A stretch of DNA of 64,000 nucleotides, from positions 372,001-436,000 of the forward strand of contig NZ_CP098023.1 of NCBI RefSeq assembly GCF_030440425.1, in the 5' to 3' direction. Numbering within the stretch: the stretch's first letter is position 1; the number at the start of each line of letters is the position of its first letter. Under the pieces are notes generated by a model. That model saw only the letters and a list, made by a program, of their open reading frames with translations. It was not told the DNA's origin and did no database searches. The translations under genes and the position numbers were made by a program. Origin of the DNA: Microbulbifer sp. MI-G (GTDB lineage Bacteria > Pseudomonadota > Gammaproteobacteria > Pseudomonadales > Cellvibrionaceae). Shown here in pieces: positions 46,550 to 56,265 of this stretch.

Positions 46550-49500
46550 ATGTCGTTTACCAAATTTCTTTTACTCACTTTGGCCACCCTGATCAGCACG
46601 ATGCTGGCCGGCTGTGATTCCGAGCAGTGGAATCGCCCCGCGGTCACGCTGGAGTCCATCCAGGTATTGACTGCCGAGGACGCCACCGACATCGGGGCCG
46701 AGGTGTCTTTGACCGTGGGCGACAGCCAGGCACTGATTGCCCTGGGCCGTTACAGCGACGGCAGCAGCGCCGATCTCACCGACAGCGTCAACTGGCGTAG
46801 CGACAATGCGGCCATCGCCGCTGTCGATGCCGATGGCAGGGTCGAGGCCCTCAGTCAGGGCCGCACCCGCATATCCGCCAGTTTAAACGGCATTACCAGC
46901 AATGCCGTCACCGTCGCCGTCACCGACCCGGTCTTGACCAGTATCCAGGTGACACCGGCGGTGGTGGAGCTGCCCAGGGGCAACAGCCAGCAATTCACCG
47001 CCCTGGGCCGCTATAACGATGGCAGCACCGCCGATCTCACCAACAGCGTCAATTGGGCCAGCGACGATACCGACATCGCCTCCGTGGATACCCTGGGCGA
47101 ACTTAAGGCCGTGGCGATCGGCAGCACCACCGTCACGGCCAGCCTGGGCGATATTGTCAGCAATCGTGTGGCGGTCACCGTCACCAATGCCGTCCTGACC
47201 GCCATTCAGGTGACACCGCCAAGCGCCAGCCTGCCCAAGGGCAACAGCCGGCAACTCACCGCGCTGGGTACCTTTAGTGACGGCAGCACACTGGATCTTA
47301 CCGACAGCGTCAGTTGGAGCAGCGACAGTACCGCCATCGCCACCGTAGACACCCTGGGTGAACTCACCGCAGTGGACCTGGGTAACACCACCATTTCTGC
47401 CAGCCGGGACGATGTTGTCAGTAATCGCGTGGCCATCACGGTGACCAGTGCCATTTTAACCGGCATTCAGGTCACACCGCCCAGCGCTAATCTGCCCAAA
47501 GGCAATACCCAACCGCTTGCCGCCCTGGGCACCTATAGCGATGGCACCACTGCGGATCTGACCAATAGCGTCGCCTGGACCAGTAGCGATACGGCGATTG
47601 CTGCCGTGGATAGCCAGGGTGCGCTGATTGCTGTCGACGAAGGCAATGCGACCATTTCTGCCAGCCAGGACGCTATCGTCAGTAATACGGTGACAGTGAC
47701 CGTGTCCAGTGCCGTATTGACCGATATCCAGGTGACCCCGGCCGTGGTCAGTCTGCCCAAGGGCAACGCCCAGCAACTCACCGCCCTGGGCACCTATAGC
47801 GACGGCACCCGTGTCGATCTCACCGACAGTGTGGACTGGCATATTGGCGATACCGCCATTGCCACCCTGGATATGTTGGGTGAACTTGTGGCGGTGGGTG
47901 AAGGCAGCACCACGGCCTTTGCCAGTTCGGCGGGTATGGTGAGTAATACTGTGACGATCACGGTCACCGGCGCCGAGTTAACCAGTATCCAGGTGACCCC
48001 GGCCAGCGTCGACCTGGCCAAAGGCAATACCCAACAGCTCACCGCCCTGGGCCGCTACACCGACGGCAGCAGTGCCGATATCACCGACAGCGTCGACTGG
48101 CACAGCGACAATACCGCCGTCGCCACCCTGGACAGATCGGGGGAGCTCACGGCAGTGGAGGAAGGCAGTACCACGGCCTCTGCCAGTTGGGGTGACATTG
48201 TCAGCAATACCGTGACCGTCACCGTGAGCGGTGCCGTGTTAACTGCGATTCAAGTGACACCGCCCGCACCCAGCCTGGCCAAGGGCAACCGCCAGCAACT
48301 CACCGCCATGGGTACTTATAGCGACGGCAGCACCGATGATGTGACCAATGCAGTTGCCTGGAACAGTGGCGATACCGCGATTGCTACTGTGGATAGCCAG
48401 GGCGAGCTGACCGCGGTGGACGAAGGTGATACGACCATTTCTGCCAGTTGGGAGGGTATTGTCAGCAATACCGTGACAGTCACCGTGAGCGGTGCCGTGT
48501 TAACTGCGATTCAAGTGACACCGCCCGCACCCAGCCTGGCCAAGGGCAACCGCCAGCAGCTTACCGCCATGGGCACCTTCAGTGATGGCACGACGGCTGA
48601 TCTCACTACTAGTGTTGCCTGGACCAGTAGCGATACCCATATTGCGACAGTCGATAGCAGTGGCCAACTGACGGCGGTAGACGAAGGCACCGCCACCGTG
48701 TCTGCCAGCAAGGAGGGGGTTGTTAGCAATACCGTAACAGTTATCGTCACCCCCGCCGTATTGACCGCGATTCAAGTAACGCCTGCCACCGTCGACCTGG
48801 CCAAAGGCAATGCCCAACAGCTCACCGCCCTGGGCCGCTACAGCGATGGCACTATCGTCACGCTCACCAGTGTCAACTGGCACAGTGGCGATACCGCTGT
48901 CGCCACTGTAGATATGGAGGGGCAACTCACAGCGGTGGAAGAGGGTAACACCACGGCCTATGCCCGTTTGGGCGGTATTGTCAGCAATACCGTGACGGTC
49001 AATGTCACCGGCGCCGTGTTAACCAGTATTCAGGTGACACCACCTGCGCCCAGCCTGGCCAAGGGCAATACGCAGCAATTGACCGCCCAGGGTACTTTTA
49101 GTGATGGCACTACCGCTGATTTAACCAGTAGTGTTGCCTGGATCAGTAGTGATACCGATATTGTTACGGTGGATAGCAGTGGCCAACTGACGGCGGTAGA
49201 CGAAGGCACCGCCACCGTGTCTGCCAGCAAGGAGGGGATTGTTAGTAATACCGCCACAGTCACCATCACCGGTGCGGTATTAACCGCGATTCAGGTCACG
49301 CCGGCCAGCAATAGTCTGGCCAAGGGCACCACGCAACAGCTCACCGCCCAGGGTACCTTTAGTGACGGTACTACGGCGGATTTGACTGATAGCGTTAGTT
49401 GGAGCAGTAGCGATACCCATATTGTTACGGTGGATAGCGGGGGCCAACTGACCGCGGTAGACGAAGGCAGCGCGACCGTGTCCACCAGTAAAGATGGGGT

Positions 49501-51805
49501 TGCCGGCAACCCGGTGGCAGTTACGGTTACCCCCGCGGCGTTAACCGGTCTCCAAGTGATACCGGCGAGCGCCAGCCTGGCCCTGGGCAGCAGCGAGCCG
49601 CTCTTCGCCGAGGGCACCTTTAGTGATGGCACTACGGCTAATGTGACCGACAGTGTGAGCTGGAGCAGTGACGATACGGCGATTGCCCGCGTAGATACTC
49701 AGGGCAAACTGATAGCAACGGGTCTGGGCAATACGACGGTGTCTGCCAGCCAGGATGGCATTGTCAGTAATACTGTGGCGGTCACAGTCACCGCTGCCGT
49801 ATTAACCGCCATCCAGGTGACACCGTCCACGGTCAGCCTGGCCAGGGGCAACCGCTTGCAATTAAGCGCCCAGGGTACCTTTAGCAATGGCAGTACCGCC
49901 GATATCACCAGCAGTGCCAACTGGAATAGCGATGACAACGCCATTGCCACCGTAGATAGCCAGGGTGAAGTCACTGCTGTGGGCGTGGGTGGCACGACGG
50001 TGTCCGCCAGTCAGGATGGGATTGTCAGCAATACGGTGACGCTCACTGTGCCTTCCCTGGAGAAGGTGCAGGATGTCACGTTGAATTTTGAGGCCGTCAA
50101 GCGTTTTCGTTTTGACTGGACCGAGGTTGCCGGCGCTAGCCATTACCGGCTATTGGAAAACCCCGATGGTATTTCCGGCTTTAGCCCGGTTGGCGAAGAG
50201 GTGACAACGGGTACTCTGCCACTGGAGGTGCCCCTCTACGCCCGTACCAATGCGCAATATATCCTGCAAGCTTGTGCCGGCCGGGGTGCTGGGGAGCTGT
50301 GTATCGACTCGGATCCCGTCTCGGTCAGCGGCACCCTGGTGGGCAGTATCGGCTACTTTAAGGCCAGCAATACGGACAGGCGTGACGGGTTTGGTTCCTC
50401 TGTGAGCCTGAGTGCCGACGGTCGTACCCTGGCCGTGGGGGCATCCCGTGAAAGCAGCAATGCTGTGGGTATTAACCCGGCTGGTCAGAGCAACAACGCT
50501 GCCGTTAATGCCGGCGCTGTGTATCTATTTGTTCAACAGGACGGCAGCTGGGTCCAGGAAGCCTATATAAAGGCCAGCAATACGGATACAGGCGATAGCT
50601 TTGGTGGGGCTGTGAGCCTAAGTGCCGATGGCAATACCCTGGCGGTGGGGGCATTTGGTGAACAGAGCAATGCCACTGGGGTCAACGGCACTGGCCAGGA
50701 GGTTAACCCGTTTCCAGCTGCCGGCGCCGTCTACACCTTTACCCGCGATGATGATGGCTGGGTCCAGCAGGCCTATATCAAGCCCAGTAATACGGATGCC
50801 GGCATGAGTTTTGGTAGTTCCCTGAGTCTGAGCGCCGATGGCAATACCCTGGCGGTGGGGGCGGCCGGTGAAGACAATCAGGCCACTGGGGTCAGCAGCC
50901 AGGGGCCGCGCAATGGCGGCGCCCGCGACTCTGGCGCTGTGTATGTGTTTGCCCAAAATAACGGTATCTGGGCCGAGCAGGCCTATATCAAGGCCAGCAA
51001 TAGCGAGGCAAATGATCTGTTTGGTCGTGCTGTGAGTCTGAGCGCCGATGGTAATACCCTGGCGGTGGGGGCCAACGGTGAAGACAGCCCCGCCACCGGG
51101 GTGAATGGCAACCAAGGCAATGATTTTCGCCAAACGCAAACGAGCGGTGCTGTCTATCTATTTAGCCGCGATGCTGTGACTGGCTGGGATCAGGAGGCCT
51201 ATATCAAGGCCAGCAATACCGGTGAGGCGGACTTTTTTGGTACGAGCGTCAGTCTGAGCGCCGATGGCAACACCCTGGCGGTGGGGGCTGAGGGTGAAGA
51301 CAGTAATGTCATCGGAATCGATGCAGACCAACAAAATAATAATGCCTTCAGATCCGGTGCTGTCTATGTGTTTAGTCGCGATGCTGTGATTGGTTGGGAT
51401 CAGCGGGCCTATATCAAGGCCAGCAATACGGATACAGACGATGGCTTTGGTGCGGCTGTGAGCCTGAGCGCCGATGGTAACACCCTGGCGGTGCGGGCAA
51501 TCAAGGAAGACAGCCGCACCACCGGAGTCAATGCTAATTCACTAAATAATGCTGCCTCCAGGTCCGGTGCTGTCTATGTGTTTCGTCGCAACGCGGGCAG
51601 CTGGTTCGAGCAGGCCTATGTCAAGGCCAGCAATACGGACATCGGCGACGAATTTGGTAGTTCGGTCAGTTTAAGCGGAGACGGCAATACCCTGGCCGTG
51701 GGTGCACCCGATGAAGACAGCGATGCCACCGGAATCGGTAATGATCAGAGCAATAGTGCTGATGATCCTTTTGATTATAATGCTGGCGCCGTCTATGTGT
51801 ACTGA
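46550..51805 (+). CDS. Giant lipoprotein: 13 Big_2-like Ig repeats plus seven-blade FG-GAP propeller
   Basis: The 1751-aa protein begins with a lipoprotein signal (MSFTKFLLLTLATLIS, lipobox MLAGC). Thirteen Ig-like domains of about 85-90 residues follow, each with LTxIQVTP, LTALGTFSDG, IATVDSxGELTAV and SNTVTVTV blocks. Around residues 1170-1265 comes an FN3-like domain (FRFDWTEVAGASHYRLLE). The C-terminus has seven repeats of about 65-70 residues with YIKASNTD, FGxxVSLSADGNTLAVGA and GAVYVF, forming an integrin-type seven-blade propeller. A long stalk carrying a propeller is the shape of an adhesin. Start ATG 46550 has AGGA 7 bases upstream. The DNA repeats resemble those of the paralogue at 31954-34305. 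Confidence 0.9.
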   Translation: MSFTKFLLLTLATLISTMLAGCDSEQWNRPAVTLESIQVLTAEDATDIGAEVSLTVGDSQALIALGRYSDGSSADLTDSVNWRSDNAAIAAVDADGRVEALSQGRTRISASLNGITSNAVTVAVTDPVLTSIQVTPAVVELPRGNSQQFTALGRYNDGSTADLTNSVNWASDDTDIASVDTLGELKAVAIGSTTVTASLGDIVSNRVAVTVTNAVLTAIQVTPPSASLPKGNSRQLTALGTFSDGSTLDLTDSVSWSSDSTAIATVDTLGELTAVDLGNTTISASRDDVVSNRVAITVTSAILTGIQVTPPSANLPKGNTQPLAALGTYSDGTTADLTNSVAWTSSDTAIAAVDSQGALIAVDEGNATISASQDAIVSNTVTVTVSSAVLTDIQVTPAVVSLPKGNAQQLTALGTYSDGTRVDLTDSVDWHIGDTAIATLDMLGELVAVGEGSTTAFASSAGMVSNTVTITVTGAELTSIQVTPASVDLAKGNTQQLTALGRYTDGSSADITDSVDWHSDNTAVATLDRSGELTAVEEGSTTASASWGDIVSNTVTVTVSGAVLTAIQVTPPAPSLAKGNRQQLTAMGTYSDGSTDDVTNAVAWNSGDTAIATVDSQGELTAVDEGDTTISASWEGIVSNTVTVTVSGAVLTAIQVTPPAPSLAKGNRQQLTAMGTFSDGTTADLTTSVAWTSSDTHIATVDSSGQLTAVDEGTATVSASKEGVVSNTVTVIVTPAVLTAIQVTPATVDLAKGNAQQLTALGRYSDGTIVTLTSVNWHSGDTAVATVDMEGQLTAVEEGNTTAYARLGGIVSNTVTVNVTGAVLTSIQVTPPAPSLAKGNTQQLTAQGTFSDGTTADLTSSVAWISSDTDIVTVDSSGQLTAVDEGTATVSASKEGIVSNTATVTITGAVLTAIQVTPASNSLAKGTTQQLTAQGTFSDGTTADLTDSVSWSSSDTHIVTVDSGGQLTAVDEGSATVSTSKDGVAGNPVAVTVTPAALTGLQVIPASASLALGSSEPLFAEGTFSDGTTANVTDSVSWSSDDTAIARVDTQGKLIATGLGNTTVSASQDGIVSNTVAVTVTAAVLTAIQVTPSTVSLARGNRLQLSAQGTFSNGSTADITSSANWNSDDNAIATVDSQGEVTAVGVGGTTVSASQDGIVSNTVTLTVPSLEKVQDVTLNFEAVKRFRFDWTEVAGASHYRLLENPDGISGFSPVGEEVTTGTLPLEVPLYARTNAQYILQACAGRGAGELCIDSDPVSVSGTLVGSIGYFKASNTDRRDGFGSSVSLSADGRTLAVGASRESSNAVGINPAGQSNNAAVNAGAVYLFVQQDGSWVQEAYIKASNTDTGDSFGGAVSLSADGNTLAVGAFGEQSNATGVNGTGQEVNPFPAAGAVYTFTRDDDGWVQQAYIKPSNTDAGMSFGSSLSLSADGNTLAVGAAGEDNQATGVSSQGPRNGGARDSGAVYVFAQNNGIWAEQAYIKASNSEANDLFGRAVSLSADGNTLAVGANGEDSPATGVNGNQGNDFRQTQTSGAVYLFSRDAVTGWDQEAYIKASNTGEADFFGTSVSLSADGNTLAVGAEGEDSNVIGIDADQQNNNAFRSGAVYVFSRDAVIGWDQRAYIKASNTDTDDGFGAAVSLSADGNTLAVRAIKEDSRTTGVNANSLNNAASRSGAVYVFRRNAGSWFEQAYVKASNTDIGDEFGSSVSLSGDGNTLAVGAPDEDSDATGIGNDQSNSADDPFDYNAGAVYVY

Positions 51806-51980
51806 GTCTGGAGGCTTACCAGTGCAAGGGGCAGTTAGTGTCAAAACACCGATCCGGGCGGCGGGCAACCGCCCGGATTGCCCGGCCATCACCCAGGTGC
51901 GCGGGTCGAATAACACGGACTTATGCCGCGTCTACCACGCCTGCCAGACCTGCAACCCAAATTTCCATAACTCTTGTTAG
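51795..51980 (+). CDS. Doubtful 61-aa Cys-rich ORF overlapping the previous gene's end
   Basis: In another frame, ATG 51795 opens an ORF that overlaps the last codons of the giant lipoprotein. Its C-terminal half has five of six Cys (DCPAI, DLCRVYHACQTCNPNFHNSC), a spacing that could form disulfides or bind metal. There is no ribosome-binding site. An extended GC hairpin lies inside it (ATCCGGGCGG 51852-51861 with CCGCCCGGAT 51869-51878), which may instead be the terminator of the giant gene. Confidence 0.2.
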   Translation: MCTESGGLPVQGAVSVKTPIRAAGNRPDCPAITQVRGSNNTDLCRVYHACQTCNPNFHNSC

Positions 51981-52498
51981 ACGCTCACTGCCGGAATCAT
52001 CGTCCGCAGGCAGGTTGCCGCGGAAATTCCCGCACCCAGCAACAGTGTATGCGCTATCAACATCGGTCCTTGCAGATAAACACCGTTGTGAGCCGCCAAA
52101 AACGGCTCCGCACACCTCAGGCAAGTGGAGATCATTGACACCACGCAGACCGTGCCCTCCACGGAAAAGCGGGAGTCATGGGGATTACAGACGATTACAG
52201 CCACAAACTCTGCTATGGCCCAAATGATAGACTCGGGAAACACCTTTGAACGGGCAAGTGGAACATAGGCCATGCCAATTGCCGGGGTATCGCCATAGCG
52301 CACCGGCAGGGGAGGCTTTTACCAGGCGATTCAACAGGCCCTGGGTATTTCATAAACAAAGTAACACTTTAGGCTAGAGGAGTGCCGGGTAACCAAAATA
52401 GCATTGACAAAATATCCAATCTTGCCTTGTGGTTGCACCAGGCAGAAATGCGCGAGCAACAAGAACAAAAGAAGAGAAGACAGTAGTAAGAGAACAAG
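51981..52498. other. Intergenic region before the di-heme peroxidase
   Basis: No supported gene. On the minus strand 51977-52303 an open frame encodes a hydrophobic 108-aa peptide (AIAEFVAVIVCNPHDSRF, PMLIAHTLLLGAGISAATCL) that could be a remnant of a membrane protein, but it lacks a ribosome-binding site and a recognisable family. TTGACA at 52404-52409 may be part of the peroxidase promoter. Confidence 0.3.
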
Positions 52499-54049
52499 AT
52501 GATGAGCGGTTCAAGATATTTTCAGAATAAATTCAGCATGCTATGGCTTGCTGTTTTTTTTGCAGTAGTGACAGCAGGTTGTGAGAAAAGGGATCAGCAA
52601 GACTCAAACGCCGGGCAGGACTTGATCGATAAGCAACTGAATTCTGAAGTGCGCGAATTGGTTACCTCCATGGGTTTGAGTGGTGACCCCGCAGCAGGGC
52701 GCAACCTCCCGGTTGTTGACGACCCTGTTGTCCAATTGGGGATGAAGTTGTTTTTCTCCAAGGCATTAGGCGGGGATATGGATGTGGCCTGTGTCAGCTG
52801 CCATCATCCTGTACTGGGTGGTGGTGATAATTTGTCGCTGCCCGTTGGGGTTGACGCTGAGATTGAGGATCTTTTGGGTCCGGGCCGATTTCACAGCATG
52901 GCCGGAGAACACTTTGATGGTGGCCCAACCGTCCCCAGAAACGCACCGTCCACCTTTAATATTGGTTTGTGGGACCAGGTGTTGTTTCACGATGGCCGGG
53001 TTGAAAGCCTGGGGAAAACGCCAGGCGTTAACGGTGATGACAATAGGGGCATCCGCACACCGGATGTGCGTTTTGGTGAAGCAGACCCCAAGGCGGGGGA
53101 CAATCTCACGGTTGCACAAGCGCGATTCCCGGTGACTTCGCCAGAAGAAATGAAAGACTTTGGCCTGATGGCCGGCACCACCAATGCCGAAGTGCGCGCG
53201 TTTCTGGCGCAGCGTATTGGCGGCTATGGCACACCACCGGGCGGGGCATTGTTGCCAAACGAATGGCTGTTTGAATTTCAAACGGCCTTCAACGCTGTCG
53301 GGGGCAGCGCAGAAGAACTCATCACCTTTGAAAATATCACCAAAGCCATAGCCGCTTATGAGCAATCCCAGGTATTTGTAGAGACACCCTGGAAGGCCTA
53401 TGTGCAAGGTGACAGCTCAGCCATCAGCAATAGTGCCAAACGCGGTGCATTGGTTTTCTTTCGCAGTGTCGACGAGGGCGGGGCCGATTGCGCTTCATGC
53501 CACTCGGGCGATTTCTTTACTGATGAGCAGTTCCATGTGGTGGCTATGCCGCAGATAGGTCGCGGTAAAGGGGATGGCGTGTATGGCGATGAGGATTTTG
53601 GCCGCTTCAGAGAAACCGGGGATGAGCAGGACAGATATGCCTTCCGCACACCGACACTGCTCAACACCACGGCGACCGGCCCCTGGGGGCATGCCGGGGC
53701 ATATACAACGTTGGAAAACGCGGTGCGCCACCATTTGAATCCGCAGGCGGCATTGGACGGATATGATTGGACACAGCTGGATGCAACGATTCAGGCAGCC
53801 AATATGCTGGAAAATACCCAACTGGCAATCAACACGCTTCTGCAGAATCGTGCCGAGGGCCTCCCAAGTCTGCAAGATGTGGATTTGAATAATCAGCAAT
53901 TCGACGACTTGATGGCGTTTTTAGCGACATTGACAGATCCCTGTATTGCGGACCGCGCATGTATTGGCCAGTGGATTCCGGATGCGGAGGATACCAATCC
54001 GGATGGGTTGCGTGTAGAGGCCATCGATGAGAACAGCAACCCCCTGTAA
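52499..54049 (+). CDS. Di-heme cytochrome-c peroxidase/MauG-family lipoprotein
   Basis: The 516-aa protein carries two CxxCH heme-attachment motifs, CVSCHH at residues 98-103 and CASCHS at 331-336, in the arrangement of bacterial cytochrome-c peroxidases and MauG. NAPSTFNIGLWDQVLFHDGR and WGHAGAYTTLENAVRHH are typical surrounding segments. A lipoprotein signal (AVFFAVVTAGC, Cys28) places it on a periplasmic membrane face. Family members reduce H2O2 or oxidise proteins; which applies is not clear. ATG 52499 is followed directly by a second ATG; the ribosome-binding site is poor. Confidence 0.9.
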   Translation: MMSGSRYFQNKFSMLWLAVFFAVVTAGCEKRDQQDSNAGQDLIDKQLNSEVRELVTSMGLSGDPAAGRNLPVVDDPVVQLGMKLFFSKALGGDMDVACVSCHHPVLGGGDNLSLPVGVDAEIEDLLGPGRFHSMAGEHFDGGPTVPRNAPSTFNIGLWDQVLFHDGRVESLGKTPGVNGDDNRGIRTPDVRFGEADPKAGDNLTVAQARFPVTSPEEMKDFGLMAGTTNAEVRAFLAQRIGGYGTPPGGALLPNEWLFEFQTAFNAVGGSAEELITFENITKAIAAYEQSQVFVETPWKAYVQGDSSAISNSAKRGALVFFRSVDEGGADCASCHSGDFFTDEQFHVVAMPQIGRGKGDGVYGDEDFGRFRETGDEQDRYAFRTPTLLNTTATGPWGHAGAYTTLENAVRHHLNPQAALDGYDWTQLDATIQAANMLENTQLAINTLLQNRAEGLPSLQDVDLNNQQFDDLMAFLATLTDPCIADRACIGQWIPDAEDTNPDGLRVEAIDENSNPL

Positions 54050-54078
54050 TCTCCAATGCTGTACCGGTCACCCAGGGT

Positions 54079-54102
54079 GCGTGGGGATGACCATCCCCAC
54101 GC
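54079..54102. terminator. Perfect GC-rich hairpin after the peroxidase gene
   Basis: GCGTGGGGATG (54079-54089) and CATCCCCACGC (54092-54102) are perfectly complementary over 11 bases, though the outer loop is only 2 bases, so the top pairs would open. No T run follows. It is 30 bases past the peroxidase stop and probably acts as its terminator or a 3' end stabiliser. Confidence 0.5.
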
Positions 54103-54306
54103 CATCAAGAGCGGCTGATGACCTCCTGCAGAGTACCGAGCATCAGCAGTTGCATATTGGTATTGCCAGTTTCTTCATGTGTTGAAAAACCCGGCAGAGA
54201 AACTGTTTTTGGCGATCTGATCATTTGCTGTAATCTTGTTTGGACTCTGGCTGGCCGGTGGCCGGGGTGTCGCATTCATTACTTTGCTGAAGGATTGCCA
54301 TAAACA

Positions 54307-54858
54307 ATGATTCATACAATGCGGTCATACATCTGGGTTATTCTATTTCTACTGCTTGGCTGGACCCAGGCCTTCGCGGAGGAGCCAAAGTATCTGAGAT
54401 TGATGGACAGGCTTGATCGCGCAAACGATGGGTACTGTTTCGATGTGCAGGGGGTTAGGGGCCATTTTCGGGCAGACAAGCCGCTTGTTGCACATAACTG
54501 CAAGGAAGGAGCCGCACCCGATGGGCTGGTGGAACATAATAAAGACAACATGTTGTTCTTCCCGGCTTTCAACCAATGCGTCACCGCTATGGGAACCGGA
54601 ACTACGGTATTGCCTGGTACCAGCTTGATGCTGAAACCCTGTGTAGAACACGGGGTATTCGCCAGCCCTTCCATGCAAAAGCAATTTACATTTAATCACA
54701 ATAAACAACTGGAACTTGGCGACTCCAATCTTTGTGTGGTTGTTGGCAACCGGTCGGCTCAAACGTTGAGCAGCCGGGACCGGTGGAGAACCCTGTTTTT
54801 GGATGATTGCGACAAGATTCCACTGGAGCGATCACAGTGGGAACTCATTGCGCCGTGA
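54307..54858 (+). CDS. Secreted ricin-type (RICIN) lectin domain protein
   Basis: The 183-aa protein has a signal peptide (YIWVILFLLLGWTQAFA) and then one beta-trefoil lectin-like unit: GYCFDVQGVRGHFRADKPLV, NCKEGA, FNQCVTAMGTGTTVLPGTSL and NLCVVVGNRS show the paired cysteines and hydrophobic pattern of RICIN domains. It likely binds carbohydrate in the periplasm or outside the cell. The upstream 257 bases hold no gene except the hairpin at 54079-54102. No catalytic partner is fused to it. Confidence 0.75.
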   Translation: MIHTMRSYIWVILFLLLGWTQAFAEEPKYLRLMDRLDRANDGYCFDVQGVRGHFRADKPLVAHNCKEGAAPDGLVEHNKDNMLFFPAFNQCVTAMGTGTTVLPGTSLMLKPCVEHGVFASPSMQKQFTFNHNKQLELGDSNLCVVVGNRSAQTLSSRDRWRTLFLDDCDKIPLERSQWELIAP

Positions 54859-55005
54859 CACAGCTGAGAGAGTGGTTCAGGCAGGCCGTTGCGATCAGGT
54901 CGGCCCGCCCCTGTGTACTTTATATCGGTCTCACACCTTGTGGCGGAAGCCAGAGGGCCACACCGGGCGCTTCAGGGCTCGCGCGCCGGGATCAGCGCTT
55001 AACGC

Positions 55006-56265
55006 TCAAATGAGCCGGCAAAACCTGACCGAAACCTGAAAATAGGCGTCTGACTTGACGATATCCACCTCCCAGTCGTATTGAGCCGAGATCTTTTCAA
55101 CCAGCCTGAGTCCAAGGCCAAATCCGGAATTATGCCCGCTGGCTACGGCGTGATGCCTGTTTACTATTCGAATGGAATCGGCCTCTTGATGGATCACTAT
55201 GGTTCCTTCGTATACGTGCTGAAAAGCATTGCCAACCAGGTTTCTCAACAGGATAAGACACGGCATTAGGGGGAGTGAGGTTTCATAGGGGCTGGTGTTG
55301 ATTTGTATCGATACCGGCTTTCCCCTGGTCAGGTACTGCATTTCGGAGGCCACCTGGGTAACCAGTGCCTCAAGGTCAATGATCTCCGGGGCAATGGGCT
55401 GGTTGTCGCCACGGCTCAGCCAGAGAAAAGTGTCCACCAGGCGTGACATGGTGGTAGTGGCAAAATCCAGGCGGCTGAGTGCAATATCCAGCTTGTCTGG
55501 ATAATGGAGGTCGAGCTTCTTTAACAAGTCAACATTGCTCTTCATGACAGCCAATGGAGATCGCAGCTCATGGCTTGAGAACTCAAGAAATTCTTTTTCC
55601 CTGTCGATACTCTCCTGCCTTCTGGTCAGGCTGTCAGTGATAATTTCAGCGATATCTGAAATTTCCTTGTAGCGAAATTTTGGGTAGGATGTCTTTTTAT
55701 CCGTAATATTTTTAGCAGAAATTTCCTGAGCCCAGGCTTTAAGGGATTCCAGCGGCGACACGATGGTTCTCAGGATAAATAGCAGGAAAACAGCAAAAAT
55801 TGCCGAGAAAAATATACTGAGTAATAACAGTCTCCAGTAGACAGAGACACTGAGGTTGCCGATCATGATTTCGGTTTTGTGCCAGTCAACCCGCTTGCCA
55901 ACATAGACTTTATCCCCTAATTTATTCCGTGTGAGTAATACATAATAAAGTTTGTCGGGAGCATGAAGTAATGGCGTATCAGCCTTGAACTTGACCATAT
56001 CGCCTTCTGCCGATGGGAGCTTTCCCGCATGTTGTTTGAAGTCTTCCGGAAAATGATTCCAATCTTTGCGGATATAAATCTCGAACTGGGTTGTATTCCC
56101 GGATTCGTCTTGACTGGCAGCATCCTCAAGAAAGGTTTTGGTGGCGGTTGCAGTCCCCTCTTTGAAATAATCGAACATCAATACAAAGAATATCCGCGAC
56201 ATGACCAGGCAGGCGAGAATACAGGTAACCGTAAAAACGACATTGAGGCGGGTCCTAATTTTCAT
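55006..56265 (-). CDS. Sensor histidine kinase
   Basis: The 419-aa kinase has membrane helices at about residues 10-32 and 143-166 around a periplasmic sensor of about 110 residues, then HAMP-like linker, HisKA with the phospho-acceptor in FSSHELRSPLAV (His232), and an HATPase domain with NLVGNAFQHV and GFGLGLRLVEKIS. The sensor domain has no recognised family. It overlaps the upstream response-regulator gene by 11 bases and surely works with it. Confidence 0.93.
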   Translation of the reverse strand: MKIRTRLNVVFTVTCILACLVMSRIFFVLMFDYFKEGTATATKTFLEDAASQDESGNTTQFEIYIRKDWNHFPEDFKQHAGKLPSAEGDMVKFKADTPLLHAPDKLYYVLLTRNKLGDKVYVGKRVDWHKTEIMIGNLSVSVYWRLLLLSIFFSAIFAVFLLFILRTIVSPLESLKAWAQEISAKNITDKKTSYPKFRYKEISDIAEIITDSLTRRQESIDREKEFLEFSSHELRSPLAVMKSNVDLLKKLDLHYPDKLDIALSRLDFATTTMSRLVDTFLWLSRGDNQPIAPEIIDLEALVTQVASEMQYLTRGKPVSIQINTSPYETSLPLMPCLILLRNLVGNAFQHVYEGTIVIHQEADSIRIVNRHHAVASGHNSGFGLGLRLVEKISAQYDWEVDIVKSDAYFQVSVRFCRLI

